A stretch of 64,000 nt of DNA, from positions 13,297,001 through 13,361,000 of the forward strand of contig NC_083382.1 in the NCBI RefSeq assembly GCF_031755915.1. The letters are read 5' to 3'. Below the pieces are notes generated by a model that did no database searches, was not told the origin of the DNA, and saw only the letters and a list, made by a program, of their open reading frames with translations. Both the position numbers and the translations under genes were made by a program. The stretch is from Ziziphus jujuba. Lineage: Eukaryota; Streptophyta; Magnoliopsida; Rosales; Rhamnaceae. Below, in pieces: positions 1 to 12,385 of the stretch (the first letter of the stretch is position 1; every line of letters starts with the position of its first letter).

Positions 1-1630
1 GTGCTGCTATATCTTATGAGTTTAATGCACTCCTTCAGAATCAAACTTGGGAGCTTGTTTCACCCACTGTTCATCAAAACCTGGCCTGCTATAAAGGGTC
101 TTTTGGGTTAAACAAAATCCTGGTGGAACAGTTAATAGATAAAAGCCCAGTTGGATGCAAAAGGCTTTCATCAATGATTGAGAGTAGACTACTCAGATAC
201 CTTCAGCCTAGTGATCAAACCCACCACCATACAGCTTGTCTTATCTATAGCTCTCTTTTAAAATTGGAAACTTCAACAGCTTGACATTAATAATGTCTTT
301 CTCAATAGCTCTCTCTCTGAAGAAGTATGCATGGCTCAACCTTCTGGTTTTATTGGTCTCGCCAAACCTCATCATGTGTGCTAGTTGAACAAGAACATTT
401 ATGGCCTTAAGCTAGCTCTGCAAACTTGGTTTACCAAGCTTAAAGTCTTTCTTCTCTCTTATGGTTTTAAAAATTCCTAAAAAATTCCTATACATATATA
501 TATATCCTTGTTCATCTATATGCAGGACGGCTTAACACTTTATCTACTTGTGTATGCTGATGCTGTTGTCTTAATAGGGAATAATAATTTGTTCATGGCT
601 CAGTTTGTTAAGACCTTGGTTGCCACCTTTTATCTCAAAGACCTTGGTGAACTCAATTACTTTTTTGGCGTTGAAATGATTCACACACTATGGGGTCTTT
701 TCTTGTCTCAACAAAAATATATTCTTAATATTCTTAAGCGAACCAAAATGGTGGATGCCAAACCCATCTCCACACCTATGGCCTTGAACTTTTCTCTATC
801 CCTTCTCACGAGTTCTCCACTCGTATCTACCACAGAGTATAGATAGTTCTAAGTATACATCAACACCTACAGTTAACTCGTCCTGATATAGCTTTTTCTG
901 TACTGCTGTCAAACACCTCCTTTGGTATCTTCATGGCACTCAAAATTTAGGTCTCTTCCTTTGTGGTCACTCCCCTTTGGCTTTGCATGCTTTTTCTAAT
1001 GAGGATTGAGCTGGAAATGAAGAGGATAGTACCTCCACCACTGCTTATGTCATATTTTTTGGCACCAATCCTATTCTTGGACTTCAAGAAAACAATGATC
1101 GGTTTTCCATTTTTCTATTGAGGCCGAGTACTATGTTGTTGCCCATACTACATCTTAATTATGTTGGATTGTATCTCTTCTCACTGAGCTTGGTGTTCAT
1201 TCTACCATCACTCCTACAATTTACTATGATAATGTTGGAACCACATATGAGTGTGCTAATCCTAAGCTTCATTCAAAGATGAAACATGTTCATGTAGACT
1301 TTCACTTCATACGGGATAAGGTGGCTGATGGTTCTGTCCATTTATCTCATGTTTCCTTTCATGATCAACTTAATGATCTTCTCACCAAATCCATGTCTAA
1401 GCATTGATTGCAAACTCTATGGTCAAACATTTGTGTTCATAATTGACCCACCATCTTGAGGGGGCATGATAAGATAGTGTTGTTGTAACAGTTTGTTCAC
1501 AATTTTGTAAGATATGTATACATCCTTTAGTTGGGTTTAATTTGTTGTACATAGTTGTCTTATCCATATATCAAGTGTATATATATCAACTGATTAATAA
1601 TACAAATTGTGCTCTCACTACTGTCAAAAC
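1..1630 (+). mobile_element. Ty1/copia retrotransposon, decayed 3' half
   Basis: Broken polyprotein remains run into the window from the left. Bases 3-110 read as the N-terminal side of copia reverse transcriptase (NALLQNQTWELVSP). Bases 508-843 keep a longer piece with LLVYADAV (normally YVDD), KDLGELNYFFGVEM and LSQQKYILNIL. Bases 1270-1407 hold the RNase H end (KHVHVDFHFIRDKV, DQLNDLLTKSMSKH). Stops and frame changes separate these pieces. A polypurine tract (TTGAGGGGGC, about 1456-1465) is followed by TGATAAGATAG at 1467, a likely 3' LTR start; its end near 1628 is uncertain. Superfamily assignment is firm; element boundaries are not. Confidence 0.85.
508..843 (+). pseudogene. copia reverse transcriptase fragment
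   Basis: A 112-codon open piece of Ty1/copia RT. The catalytic Y-V-D-D block reads VYADAVV, so the second aspartate is gone and the enzyme would be dead. The downstream FYLKDLGELNYFFGVEM and TPMALNFSL stretches match the usual copia order. It is part of the decayed element covering 1-1630, not a gene of its own. Confidence 0.8.
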
Positions 1631-3127
1631 TTTTATAGTAAAGCACCTTGTACAAGTGTATATATTTACATTGTATTGTTAATGGCATGCACAACAATTA
1701 TTCATATCACTTTATATTTCTTGAACACTAAAATTTTGCGTAACAAGGAGTTTATCCAAGGTATGACTCATAATTATTCTTTTAACAAGGACAAAATAAC
1801 CAGCTAAAATGTAGAGAAAGAAGCAAAGAACAAATATAGGAAATATTATCGACTTAAAAATATATACTCTGTTTCTTATGTGTGCATAAAGAATGTCTTG
1901 TACAGAAATGATATCAATTTCCTTTCTACTGTAGATCTTTTACAACTATAATAATATGGTTGACATTAAATAATAAAAAACAGCAAAAAGAATAATATAA
2001 GCTTAAGGATTAATTTCTGTAAACCAAGTAAATTAACACTCATAATGCAAGCATCCAAGTTAGGGCCAAATTAAAATGAACCTCATCACACTAGAATATT
2101 AATAAAATTGTTTTAAATGAGACTGCATACAGTATAACTCCAGGAGACCACAAATATGCAATCCGGTTATAGGTAGGAATTCCAGAGCCATGCGTGTGTA
2201 CACAGGAGCACCTCAAAAAATTGATAAAAACAGTAAATGTGGTTATAGGTAGGAGTTGCAGAGCCTGGCGGAGCCACTCTCAGGCCTACAAATCGGTATT
2301 TGGGCCTCCTAATTAAGGTATTGTTTTATCTTAAAAAGTTATTATCTTATCTAAAAAATATTATTTTATATATATACATCATTATTTTATACAAGCATTT
2401 GTTATTCTAAAATTAGTATTTATTAAAATTTTAGTATTTCACTTGTATTTTTTTGTTTTCTAGTTTATTTGTTTAATGGTTTTTTTTTTTTTTTTGGGTT
2501 ACTTATTAGTGTACTTTTCTAATTTGAATATATTGTTTTAGAGCTACTTCAATGTAGTCAATAAATACAATCTCTAATATTGTCAACTAAAAGTTTGTAA
2601 TCTATACAGAATAGAACTTGTATGATGCCCAAAAACAAAAAAAGCACGCATCTAAATATTCTTTTAAAAGTATTGTACAAAATTATTGTAAAGTTCAACC
2701 ACTAATTCTTTTGTGTTATTAACATTTAAATTATTAATTATAATGTATGCTAGTAAATATTATTTTTTAAAATCAAAGCTATATATGGTTCAAACTCATA
2801 ATTTGAAAAGGGCAAGGATTTTAGTAAAGGTTAGATCCGAGGTACGAAACTAACACTTTGAACTAGAAGGTAAACCGTAAGGTAAATGTCAAGATAATCC
2901 AACCCCTAATTGATAACCCAAAATCACAAAGCTGTTATTAAGGCAACAATTAACAAGTAATTTGATAGCAACTATAAATTTATGCTGCTACTCTGCAACA
3001 ACAAATCATGAGATCACAGATTCTACCAACAAAAATCAAGAGATCAAAAAATTACAATTCATAATGGAATTAAAATGAAAATAATCGAATTAATATCGAG
3101 AAGGAAAAAAAAAAAAAAATTATCTGA
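1631..3127. other. intergenic, AT-rich, no gene seen
   Basis: No open frame with recognisable content. The phrase GGTTATAGGTAGGA occurs twice (about 2165 and 2240), each followed by a cagagcc motif, which suggests a small local duplication or remnant element. A T-tract lies near 2480-2497. I see nothing else. Confidence 0.5.
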
Positions 3128-3640
3128 ATTATTAACCTTTAACAATAGACCCAGTCCCAATGAGAATGTTATGGGGCTTCGTGTCACCATGGTGTATCAT
3201 GCGGTTGGAGTGTAAGGTAATGCAATGGTCACTCACCTGTAGAATTCAAATAAAGCTCTGATACTGTATATGAAGTAAACAATAAAGTCCTGAAACACTG
3301 ATCAATAATTGAATTGGAAACATTCGGAAAGAAGAAAATACCAACTGCTTTGCAATTGCTTGAACTTGTTCTTCAGCAAGGCATTTTGATCATATCCTTA
3401 AGAATATCCCAAAGAGTTTACTTTGTGTTTCAAGAACATTCATGTTAATTCGTGCATATGTTAGCAAGAATGACAAGCCAGCTAGTCCACATATGAATAT
3501 AGTTAAAGAAATCATTATTTGTGCAAATTGCGGGACAAGACACAACTTTTGTGGGCTTTCAAAGGAACCAATTAGCATTTCAATGATATTTTCATGCTTC
3601 AGCTTTCTTAAAATTCTAACATGCAGGGAGACCAAATGTT
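3128..3640 (-). pseudogene. FUSED/TIO-type protein kinase, exon fragments
   Basis: Three pieces on the minus strand keep the order of the FUSED (Arabidopsis TWO-IN-ONE, TIO) kinase domain. Bases 3540-3635 give VRILRKLKHENIIEML and SFESPQKLCLVPQFAQ (subdomains III-V). Bases 3353-3385 give EEQVQAIAKQ. Bases 3150-3237 give LHSNRMIHHGDTKPHNILIG, the catalytic-loop region, in which HRD has become HHGD and DMKPQN has become DTKPHN. The pieces are separated by intron-like sequence with GT/AG at some borders, so this is a genomic fragment rather than a retrocopy. No glycine-rich loop, DFG or activation segment is visible nearby. The match rests on my memory of the family; any closely related FUSED kinase would fit. 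Confidence 0.7.
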
Positions 3641-4431
3641 AAATAAGTGGATTAATCATTAAATATAACAAATAATATAAACTTCCAGCTGAAAGCATCG
3701 TCAAAGTTGATCATTTTGTGATATAAATGATTGCCTCAATTTCTTGCCTCAGATTATGATGTCCTTGCCACTTTTCCCATGCTACATTATGAATTTCATT
3801 GCAAAAGTCTAAAACCAGTGGCAAATACTTTGTTATTCTCCACAGACATCCTTCAAATTTTCCCCTATATATCTCTGCTAAGTTTTAGACCTGCGTGTTA
3901 ATTTTCAAATGGAATAAAAATCCAGGGGACCCATTACAATCAAATTAATAAAGCTCTCATCTCACTCATTTATATTGTTTCATGATTTTTATTTTTATTT
4001 TTGTCTAGAATTGGAGAGAAATGACTTAACAACAAATTGATCCTTAATCTTAATTTATAGTAATACAACATATTTGACAAATTAATCTTTGCTCAATAAT
4101 TTTGTGGTAAAACTATATTAAAACCACCATTTTTCACACAATATTCTATTTTGGGGTAACCAAAAAGGACATAGCCAAGGCCAAAACCTTGCTTACTCTA
4201 TACAACACCTTGGTTAGCGTATACCAACAAAGCCTAACAAAGGCTTACTATATACCAACAAAGCCCAATAAAGTCTTACTCCATACACGCCCACTCCACC
4301 CACAGAGTATACCAACTATCCCCCGCGTACATTAGCACTCTCCGCCATTAACCTCCACCACCGTACCGTGAAATCTCGAACCCTCTCTTGGTCTACGGCG
4401 ATTTAGAGCCGTCCGCTCAGCCGGGGAAAAA
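3641..4431. other. upstream region of ZW10
   Basis: Non-coding AT-rich sequence followed, from about 4150, by a CA-rich stretch with short imperfect repeats (ACCAACAAAGCC at about 4224 and 4254) up to the ZW10 start codon. It probably holds the ZW10 promoter and 5' UTR. I see no unambiguous TATA box. Confidence 0.5.
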
Positions 4432-7400
4432 ATGGACGCACTATTCGACTCCATCAACGTCCGTGACCTCCTCTCCGCACACGACCTCAGCGACCCCACC
4501 ACGCCACTCTCCGCACCCGATCTCCGCCTCTTGATCCAGCGGCTCGAATCCCACTCCCTCCAGATCAAATCCAAAATCCAATCCTACCTCCTCGATCACC
4601 ACCAAGATTTCTCCAACCTCTTCTCCCTCTGTAACGACGCCGTTTCGCGTTCGAATCGAATCTCGAACGACGTCGGAGACCTTCTGGGTTTGGTTTCTGA
4701 CCGCCCTATCGACGCCGAGATCGCCGAGATCGTTAAGGAAATGAACGGGAAGACGAGGGAGGTCAGGGCGAAGAAGGAATTGTTGGAGTTGGTGAGGGCA
4801 ATCGTGGAAATCAGTGACAAATTGAATGGTGCTAGAGAAGGGTTGAGGAATGGACGGTTTAGATTTGCCGCTGAGGAATTGAGGGAGATGAAGAAGGTTC
4901 TTAGGGTTTCTGATGATTACGATAAGGTTGATGATAGAGAACCTGTGGTGTATGGCTTGCTGAGGAAGGAGTGGTCTAATTGCTTTGAGGAGGTAAATTG
5001 GACTTATTTTCTGTTTGGATACTCGGAAAAAAAAAAAAAAAAGCTGCAACTTTTTTCTTTTATAATTAGTCTGTGTGTATTTGTTTAGTTTGTTTTTTCT
5101 TTTAGTGATTTTTATTTGAGCTTTGTGATTGTGTTTTTTAGAGGAATTCGATTTGGGTTTGTAGATTCAAGAGGTGCTTTTGAAGTTCATGGAAAATGCA
5201 GTGCAATTCGAACGTGAACCTAATACAATTCGTGTCAAACATCTGTTAAGTGCTGGTGGAATCGATGGGATTGAGCTACGTACAGTTTTAGAGGCTTTGG
5301 ATGTAAGTCAAAAGCAATGCTTTGTATTCACTCCATTTTTATTGAATGGAACTTTAATTTTTTATTTTTGCCTTTTTATGTAACCAACATAAAGAAAATG
5401 GAGTACCCTGTTAAGCTTTCTTTGTGATTAGTTAGATGCAGTTGGCACGTACGGAAATTTTTTCAACATACAATATTTCATGAAATTAATTAAAGCACTG
5501 GAAATTGATAGTGATTGTAGAAATAAATGAATGAATGGTAGCACCGAGCTTAGTAGCCAATTCACTTATCTGATTCTTCAACGTGCTTCTGTAGGTGGTT
5601 GGCATTTTGGATTATGGGCTTGCTAAAGTAGCTGACTTGGTGATCAAGTATGTCATTTCTCCTGCTGTAAATTATGGATCACCTGTTTCATTTGTGGAAG
5701 AATCAGTTCAGAACTCTAAGAAAACGGTGGAGGCTAGTTTAAAGATTGTTCCATCACAAGATCCTAAGGTATATGTGCCAATGTTTTCAAAAGTTTTGAT
5801 TGCTTATTGTGTTTTAATGATACTTAGTTAAATAGATAAGGGTTAGAAATTTAATTAGGGGAAAAACTTTATAGGTTGCATGACGTATTAGCATGTGAAG
5901 TTAATAGTCATATTGATAAAATGAAAAAACAGTTCATAGATCTCCTTTTTTTTTTTTTCTTTGTTTTTGGTGGGGGTTGTGGGGAGAGATGTAAAGAATT
6001 CATCGATAGGAAGTAGGGAGAGACAAAGATCCAATGTTTTTAGAGAATGTAACAAGGTAGCTGATGTACAAGCTATTGTTAGTCTGGGAACAAATTAAGT
6101 TTTAAGATTATAGAAGTACCTATGCTTTTATTAGAGGGTTCTCTGTCTATAAGAATTGGATGGAGTTACTTCTTCCAGATAAGTTTCTTTGTTGCCTTTG
6201 GCGTGATGCCCTGCTATTGTACCCCCAAAAAAATAAAAATAAAATAAAATAAAAAAATAAAAAATAAAAAGAAAAAGGAAAATATTAACAATGCTTTTCT
6301 TAAGCCTTTTATTCTTGGGTGCATTTTGCTAAATGTTTCAATGAAAAATTTCTTATCCAGGTTGAAAATGTGGGTGAGACTATCTATTCTGGCGTCATTC
6401 AGGTTATAAGGTTTGTTTATAAAAGCATATGCTTTGAAAATGGTTCTTGGATTCGATGTTTTGGAAGATTGACATGGCCAAGGATTTCAGAGTTGATTAT
6501 TTCTAATTTCCTTTCTAAGGTTTGTCTTTTCAACCCTCTTAACTGGAGTTGTGTTTTGTTTTTTATTAGTCAAATTACCTTTACCACTATGTATGCTATA
6601 ATTGGCTAGTTGCCTACAACTCATTAGTTGTGGCTGTTGGAATGTTATCTGGATAATTTAGTATGACAAAGAATGTCTTTTTTTTTTGTTGCAGTTTCCT
6701 GTTTTGTCTAACTGGTTGATTTCTTTTTTCAGGTTGTCCCTCAAGATGCTTCAAAACTTGCTGATTTTCAGAAGATAATTGAAAACACATGTGGGTTCGA
6801 GACTGCATTAAAAGAAATTATGTTTATTTCAGCATCTGATGACAAGGATAATCGATTGAGTGATTATGCTGAAAATGTTGAGGTTCACTTTGCATCTAGG
6901 AAGAGAACAGAAATCTTGGCATATGCTAGAAATTTGCTTCTACAATCCAATTTTACTATTCCTCAAGTATGCTTCTTGATCTCATGTGGTTTATTTTAGA
7001 AGTTACAATTATGTATTAGATTTTAATTGATGAAATTTTACACAGATGCATAAGAGGAAAGGTACCATATCAAAGAACAATGAGAGTGCTGCTAACTCTT
7101 CTGAACATGTACAGTTGCTTTTCCTTTCTGAGAGTTGTGTTGTATCAAAAGCAGCTACTCAACTAATGGATCTTGTTCATCAAATACTCAAGGTATGCAA
7201 AATGAGAAGATTAAATTTCACTTATGGATTTTTTTTCAGCAAATGAACAACTTTATCTTACTGTTTCAATTTTTGATTGTTGCTTGTGGCTTGAGTCGGT
7301 ATCTAGTGTTAACTGAAGTTGTTCAACTTTTTGGTTTGGTTTTAGAACATAAATTCTCTTTGGTTCTTCAGAATAATTCTTTTTGTGATTAATGCCATGT

Positions 7401-7680
7401 GCAGGATGTTTGTTTGTCATCCACCAGAGTTGCTTTAGAATTCTATCGCACTGCTAGGGATGTTTTACTTCTATATGAAGTTGTTATCCCTGTTAAGGTT
7501 AGTGCTACATAACTAACCTGCCAAAATCTTTCTTAATTTTATTTTTAGGTGAATGGTGAAAGGTTTATTTGTATTTCTATTACTATACAAATTAAGAGAT
7601 TATTGAGCCAACTTTTAAAAGAATGGAATGCTATGTTTGTTCTGGAGTGATATTTGTTTTACTCTTACTTCATCTATACA

Positions 7681-7751
<71 letters not shown>

Positions 7752-9711
7752 AAAAGCATGGATTGAATTGAATTTAGACGTGACATTAAATATTAGAAAT
7801 AGTCAAGAAAGCTAGATTCCCTACGCCACACATTCGATCAGAGCCCATCTGGTCCTAAACAAGATTGATTATGAAAGAATACAAAGAAGGTAGTTGAAGA
7901 ATATTCATTCATTTTTCCATTTAATATTTAAAAATCCCAAAAGTAAAATTTGTATGTTATTTCACTAAATTCTTCTTTTGTGATTTTCTTTCAACTTAAC
8001 ATCCTTTTGTAGTTGTAGGATCTTGTTGCAATGTTCATTTAGTTCCCTGATTCTTTTCTCATGCTTAGAGGTTGACTGTATCGTTTATTTTTGTGCTTCA
8101 ATATTCCTTTGATGTATGTGTAATTATCATGGTTGTCCTGGTGACCACCTCTTTTGAACTGTGAAGCTAGAAAGACAGCTTGATGGCATCAACCAGGCTG
8201 CTGTACTCATGCATAATGATTGCCTTTATCTATACCAGGAGATACTTGGGCTTGCATTTGAGGTATGCACTCATGATGATTCATGCTAATAAAAATATGC
8301 AGCTTTTTCCCTCTCTCCCTCCCCTGCTTCCATAATTGTTAGTACATGATGAATCCATAACACGCATAAAGGAGTTTGATTTCCTCATCCAACAAAGTAA
8401 TTTTGAAAGATTGAGATCTTTTGTTAGCTTATGCACTTAGAATTATTTTCTTTCAGTATCGATCAGATTTCCCAAGCTCCATCAAGGAACATGTTGTTTT
8501 TGTTGATATGGCTCCAAGATTTCATGTAATGGCAGAGGAGATACTGCAGAGACAGATTCAATTAATTATTTATAATTTGAAGGAGGTTAGTCATGCTGAA
8601 TTGTACAGTTTGAGATTGATAATACCATGAATTTTTGTAATTAATATCCAGTTATGCAATTTGGTTTTTCTTTCATTTTGTTTTTTTTCTAGCAGTTACT
8701 CACACATATCTTGTTATGTATTAGGCTATAGATGGGGCTGATGGATTTCAGAATACACATCAGCAGAAAGAATTTGAATCTGCAAAGTTTAGTATAGATC
8801 AGGTAGTAACTGATTTATAAAGTTGATTTTTCTTGTTATTCTTGTTATTTGGGGTGTGATTCTTGTTTTTTTCCTCTCTTATTGCCCAAAGTTATAGCCT
8901 TTTGACTAAACATATCTTGATCAGGTTGTTTTCATTCTGGAGAAAGTACATATCATATGGGAACCACTCTTGCTGCCTTCGATATACAGAAGAAGCATGT
9001 GCACCATCATAGAGTCAGTTTTTTCTAGAATCACCAAAGACATACTCCTTCTAGATGATATGGCAGCGGAGGAAACATTACAGGTGCAACTTATAAGCCC
9101 TTATAACAGTTTTTGAACCTTTTGATAGTTAGTGGAAACTATCTAATATGTTCTATTATGTTGATAGCTTCAAAGACTGATTCATTTGATGTTGGAAAGC
9201 CTATCTTCGTTGTTGGAGTCCTTAGATGCTCTCAAAATTGAGAAGTCACAGGACGGCAGTACTCATACTCTCAATGAACTTATACCATCTTTACTCAAGA
9301 TCCGTAAACTGGCAGGCATGTTTTCCTTATGAACCTAAAATCTCTTGAATTAGTAGACCAACTACGGGCTGTCTTACAAGTTTGCTACAGCACCTCATAT
9401 CCATTTGTTTTATTAACAGAATTATTAGATATGCCTCTAAAATCCATCACAACAGCTTGGGAAAGTGGAGAATTGCTCAGTTGTAATTTCACATTGCCAG
9501 AGGTAAGATTGCTACAGAATTTGGGTTCTATATAAAAAGTTGGTAATTTTTAGCTTATGAAACAGGACTTGGTTGATAGAAATATTATATCTCAGTCTGT
9601 TTATAAAGCTCCTCATGTTGTTGGCAGGTGCAAGGTTTTATCAAGGCCATTTTTGCAGATTCATCTCTGAGAAAAGAATGCTTAGGGAGATTAGAAAATG
9701 TTAGTTTTTAG
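4432..9711 (+). CDS. ZW10: ZW10/MIP1 homologue, Dsl1 (NRZ)-type ER tethering subunit
   Basis: Fourteen exons: 4432-4992, 5165-5302, 5595-5768, 6361-6519, 6733-6966, 7046-7192, 7405-7497, 8167-8262, 8457-8585, 8725-8802, 8925-9083, 9168-9315, 9420-9502, 9628-9711. They join in frame to 760 codons plus stop, close to plant ZW10 (about 740 aa). The N-terminus (MDALFDSINVRDLLSAHDLS) and C-terminal block (ELLDMPLKSITTAWESGELL, then FIKAIFADSSLRKECLGRLE) are family signatures. Family knowledge: in plants ZW10 (MIP1) works with MAG2 and MIP2 in the Dsl1/NRZ-like complex that tethers Golgi-derived vesicles at the ER; in animals it also acts at kinetochores. The N-terminal third is helical, as expected. 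Intron 12 starts with GC, not GT. All introns are phase 0 except intron 12 (phase 1). Intron 7 contains a long C/TC repeat. No lesion seen. Confidence 0.92.
7687..7750 (+). repeat. poly-C plus (CT)n microsatellite in ZW10 intron 7
   Basis: About 25 consecutive C residues are followed directly by about 20 CT dinucleotides. It lies inside the 7498-8166 intron, away from the splice sites. Such a tract is prone to length change and assembly error. Confidence 0.9.
9316..9419 (+). other. GC-AG intron 12 of ZW10
   Basis: The exon ends CTGGCAG and the next bases are GCATGT. Translation without splicing stops after a few codons, whereas joining to the acceptor TTAACAG at 9419 restores the expected KLAELLDMP sequence. 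The donor is therefore GC in an otherwise strong context (CAG|GCATGT). Confidence 0.85.
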
Positions 9712-9897
9712 AATGTTATTCAAAAGGTATGAAAAGATTTTTTTAATAGAGCTGATCTCGCCTTCCATCTCATGCGATATAATCAAGAAAATAGGACTAA
9801 ATACAAATTCACCCCACCCTAGTTTTTGTTATTTATTTTACAGCATAGTTCTTGTTTGTAAAGAACATATATTGTTTTGTTTTTCGTAATTTGCCTT

Positions 9898-10060
9898 ATG
9901 ATCGAATTTAATTTCCATAACCCTCTCGCCTTCTCTATTCTAAACTGAATTGTTTAATTTATTTGTTTGTTTACGTTTTTGAGAGAAAAAAAGGGAGATT
10001 GAGAAAGAGATGAAGCGTAAAGGAACAGAAGTGGTATATTGCAGATTCTAGACCTGAAAC
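9898..10060 (+). repeat. ZW10 3' flank segment, repeated three times in window
   Basis: The block with AAACTGAATTGTTTAATTT and GAGATTGAGAAAGAGATGAA recurs, diverged, at about 11430-11590 and 28765-28930. All copies are on the plus strand. Two of the three (this one and that at 28765) lie a few hundred bases upstream of an MMP propeptide relic. It belongs to the segmental duplication described under the MMP relics. Confidence 0.7.
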
Positions 10061-10175
10061 CTAAAAACCTCCTACTGCTAAAAAAAATTCCCGCAAAGGT
10101 ATTAACCAAAAAAATAAAAAAATAAAACAACAAAAAAACAAAAGATTTCTAATAAGATTTACGTGGCATAGATCG

Positions 10176-10580
10176 CTAACAAAAGAATTTCCTAGCAAGG
10201 ACCTTTAGAATTGTCCCGTTCTTGGGTTTGATAATTGGGTGGGTTACTCTTTCAGGTCGAGGGGTGAGAATGGTCTTCAAGGTAGCAGAATCAAGCCTCC
10301 CAGTAACATCCAATTTGAAAAATTCTTGGTATTGTTTAACTGCAGTCTCTAAAATTGTGTCGAAGTAGTCTTCGTTGAAATGTGTAGTATAGTATTCGTG
10401 GTTGCTTAGGAATCCAAAGGCATAGAGATAGGACCTAAGCTCGCTGATGTCTTTGGCTTTGTGACCTTTGCTTAATCCTTGTAGACTAAAAGTATCCAAA
10501 TTTGGAGGGTTTTTGTGATCCCCATTCGATAATATTGAATGAGCATATAAGAAGTAGTTGTATAGTAAGGACTATGACAA
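10176..10580 (-). pseudogene. matrix metalloproteinase propeptide fragment
   Basis: About 107 codons resemble the peptidoglycan-binding-like propeptide of plant MMPs: GLSKGHKAKDISELRSYLYA, then LETAVKQYQEFFKLDVTGRL and LDSATLKTILTPRP. In an intact MMP the propeptide ends in PRCGVPD, whose cysteine holds the catalytic zinc. Here it reads PRPERVTH, so the cysteine switch is missing, and no HExGHxxGxxH zinc-binding site follows. The sequence upstream on the minus strand (to about 10580) is also present at 29650-29760, so a former promoter or N-terminus is probably included. A relic, not a functional protease. Confidence 0.75.
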
Positions 10581-11039
10581 GCAAAGCTCTCGAGCAATAT
10601 TTGTTAAAGCTTAATATGGCAGCCATAGCCATTCAAAAGGGAAAATAAAAGAAATCAGAACTAGGATTGTATATGATAATGAAGATTTTTACTCTCTCAT
10701 TAAGCTTTTTTATTTTATTTTGTAGAGGATATATAATATTCCTAATCGTCATGAGACTAGGAATCCAAATAAAGAGACTTTTTATTTTTTTATTTTTTAT
10801 TTTTTATTTGTAAGAAACATGGATTTCATTGAGAAGCGAAAAGATTGTTTGCATCATCTTGTAAAGACGGTGATAACCGAATAGGACCTTCATCTAAAAC
10901 TCAGAAAAACTCTATAGTAATGCATTTCGAGCTATTTCCTAAGCCACTCGATTCGTTTTTCTTTGAGCAAAATAAAACCTAAAAGTTACCATTTGAACAT
11001 AAAGGAATCTTGATATATTCAACTGAAAAACAATTAACA
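10581..11039. other. intergenic, AT-rich
   Basis: No coding signal. The part next to the MMP relic resembles 24928-25050 and 29690-29790 (TAGTTGTAT, TATGACAAGCAAAGCTCTC), i.e. duplicated MMP upstream sequence. T-rich low-complexity sequence lies at 10780-10810. Confidence 0.45.
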
Positions 11040-11340
11040 CCTAAAAAAAGGCTTTACAATCCTGAATAAGAGAAATTGCTATTTTTGAATCGCTCACTAA
11101 TTCACTTCCATAATTAAACGAGACTGAAAACAAAGGAGTAAAGCTTCTTTTAAAGCCATCAGCTTAACTGATACAGGTCTGCAAAAGATGATTAACAGGT
11201 TTAGCAAAAGCAGCCATCAGCTTTCCATTGTCATCTGTAGCCATACCAACGCCCACTCTACTCTTCTCCTCCTACACAGCACCATCAAGATTTATTCTGT
11301 ATTCTTCTGATCTCAAACCCGAGCACTCTCCACCTCCTGG
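11040..11340 (-). pseudogene. RNase H-like (RVT_3 type) fragment, probably LINE-derived
   Basis: On the minus strand the sequence reads YRINLDGAV, stop, EEKSRVGVGMATDDNGKLMA, later YGSELVSDSKIAISLIQ. This follows the plant RNase H-like pattern (K-I-N-x-D-G/A, G-x-G-x-V-x-R-D-x-x-G). Stops break it and no start is visible. Such domains occur at the ends of plant LINE polyproteins and in single genes; no RT is seen next to it, so the source is open. Confidence 0.55.
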
Positions 11341-12385
11341 TTATAATTTGATCATGAAACTCTAATTGTGAATCATCCATGCTGTCAAGAAGAACAAGAT
11401 CTGGTTCAATTTACTAACCATTCGAATTTAATTTACCTACCCCTCTCATTCTCTATAAATTGAATTGGTTCTTTTTAATTATTTGCTTTCCTTTTGAGAC
11501 ATAAAAGGGAGATTAAGAAAGAGATGAGGGGTAGGTGGACAAAATTGGTACATTGTACGCAGCATACTTTCAATTTGTTTTATTTTTTAGACCTACATAT
11601 TAAATGGCTTCTACAAAAAGATAATAAAATAAAATTCAATACAGAATTGTTTTTATTCAGTTTTTATTATTCACATAAAAAAAAAAAAAAAGAAGTTGCA
11701 ACGAAAAAAAATCAAGTGATGTTTACAAGAACGTAACTCATATTGTAAAATCTTTTAAAAAAAAAACCATAAAATATAAAACTTCCAAAATATAAACTAA
11801 TTATATACCCTAAAAGAAGAATTAGGAGACAAGAATTTTTTTTTAATTTTTACGTAAGAGTATCTTAATGATGAATGTTATTATTGTTTATGTGGCATAA
11901 AAATTAATATTGTTTAAATTTATATAGCATAAATTTATAGTTGAAATGCTTTCCAATAATAACATGCAAAAGACTATTTATGTTTATTTATTAATTATTT
12001 TTTAAAAAATTAAACTTTTGATAAAAATTTTGTTCTTAAAGAAATTTAATAATATCTGAAAAACCCTCAAGAAGTAGAGGGTCACCTAGAAAGTGTCTAT
12101 TTTTTTTTTTTTTTCTTATTGCATCATCTTGGCAAGATATTTAGATAGATCCATTGGAAATGTTTTTCATAAATGACTGTTTATTTTTCTGATATGGTTG
12201 AAAAAAAATTATAGTAATAAATAGAACTAATAAAGATGCTTTAAGAGCTCTAAAATCATCTCAAATAATGAATATGGATTGCTATTTGTATAGTATAGAA
12301 ATTGATATTGTCTAAACATCATTGTATAATCAATTTTAAAATTATTCTCTAATGATAATGTGTATAAAAACTATTTACAGCTATT
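11341..12385. other. intergenic, duplicated segment and tandem repeat
   Basis: Bases 11430-11840 resemble 28765-29010 (AAAATATAAACTAATTA and GAATTAGGAGACAA are shared). From about 11660 a degenerate ~400-bp tandem repeat begins; the second unit starts near 12057 and is cut by the gypsy insertion at 12386. No gene. Confidence 0.6.
11660..12385 (+). repeat. degenerate ~400-bp tandem repeat, left part
   Basis: Landmarks recur in order: TTTATGTGGCATAAAAATTA (about 11887 and 20369), AAACCCTCAAG followed by an AGAGGG/AAAGGG motif (about 12062 and 20153, weakly at 20553), and GATCCATTGGAAATGTTTTT (12149) against AATCCATTGGACATGTTTTT (20235). With the gypsy element removed the spacing is about 400-410 bp. 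The element therefore inserted inside the second unit. Confidence 0.65.

Noticed and set aside
4441..5049. 202-codon minus-strand frame over ZW10 exon 1
   Set aside because: Shadow of the real exon on the other strand.
8268..8345. Possible box C/D snoRNA in ZW10 intron 8 (ATGATGA motif)
   Set aside because: No matching D box (CTGA) or terminal stem at the right distance.
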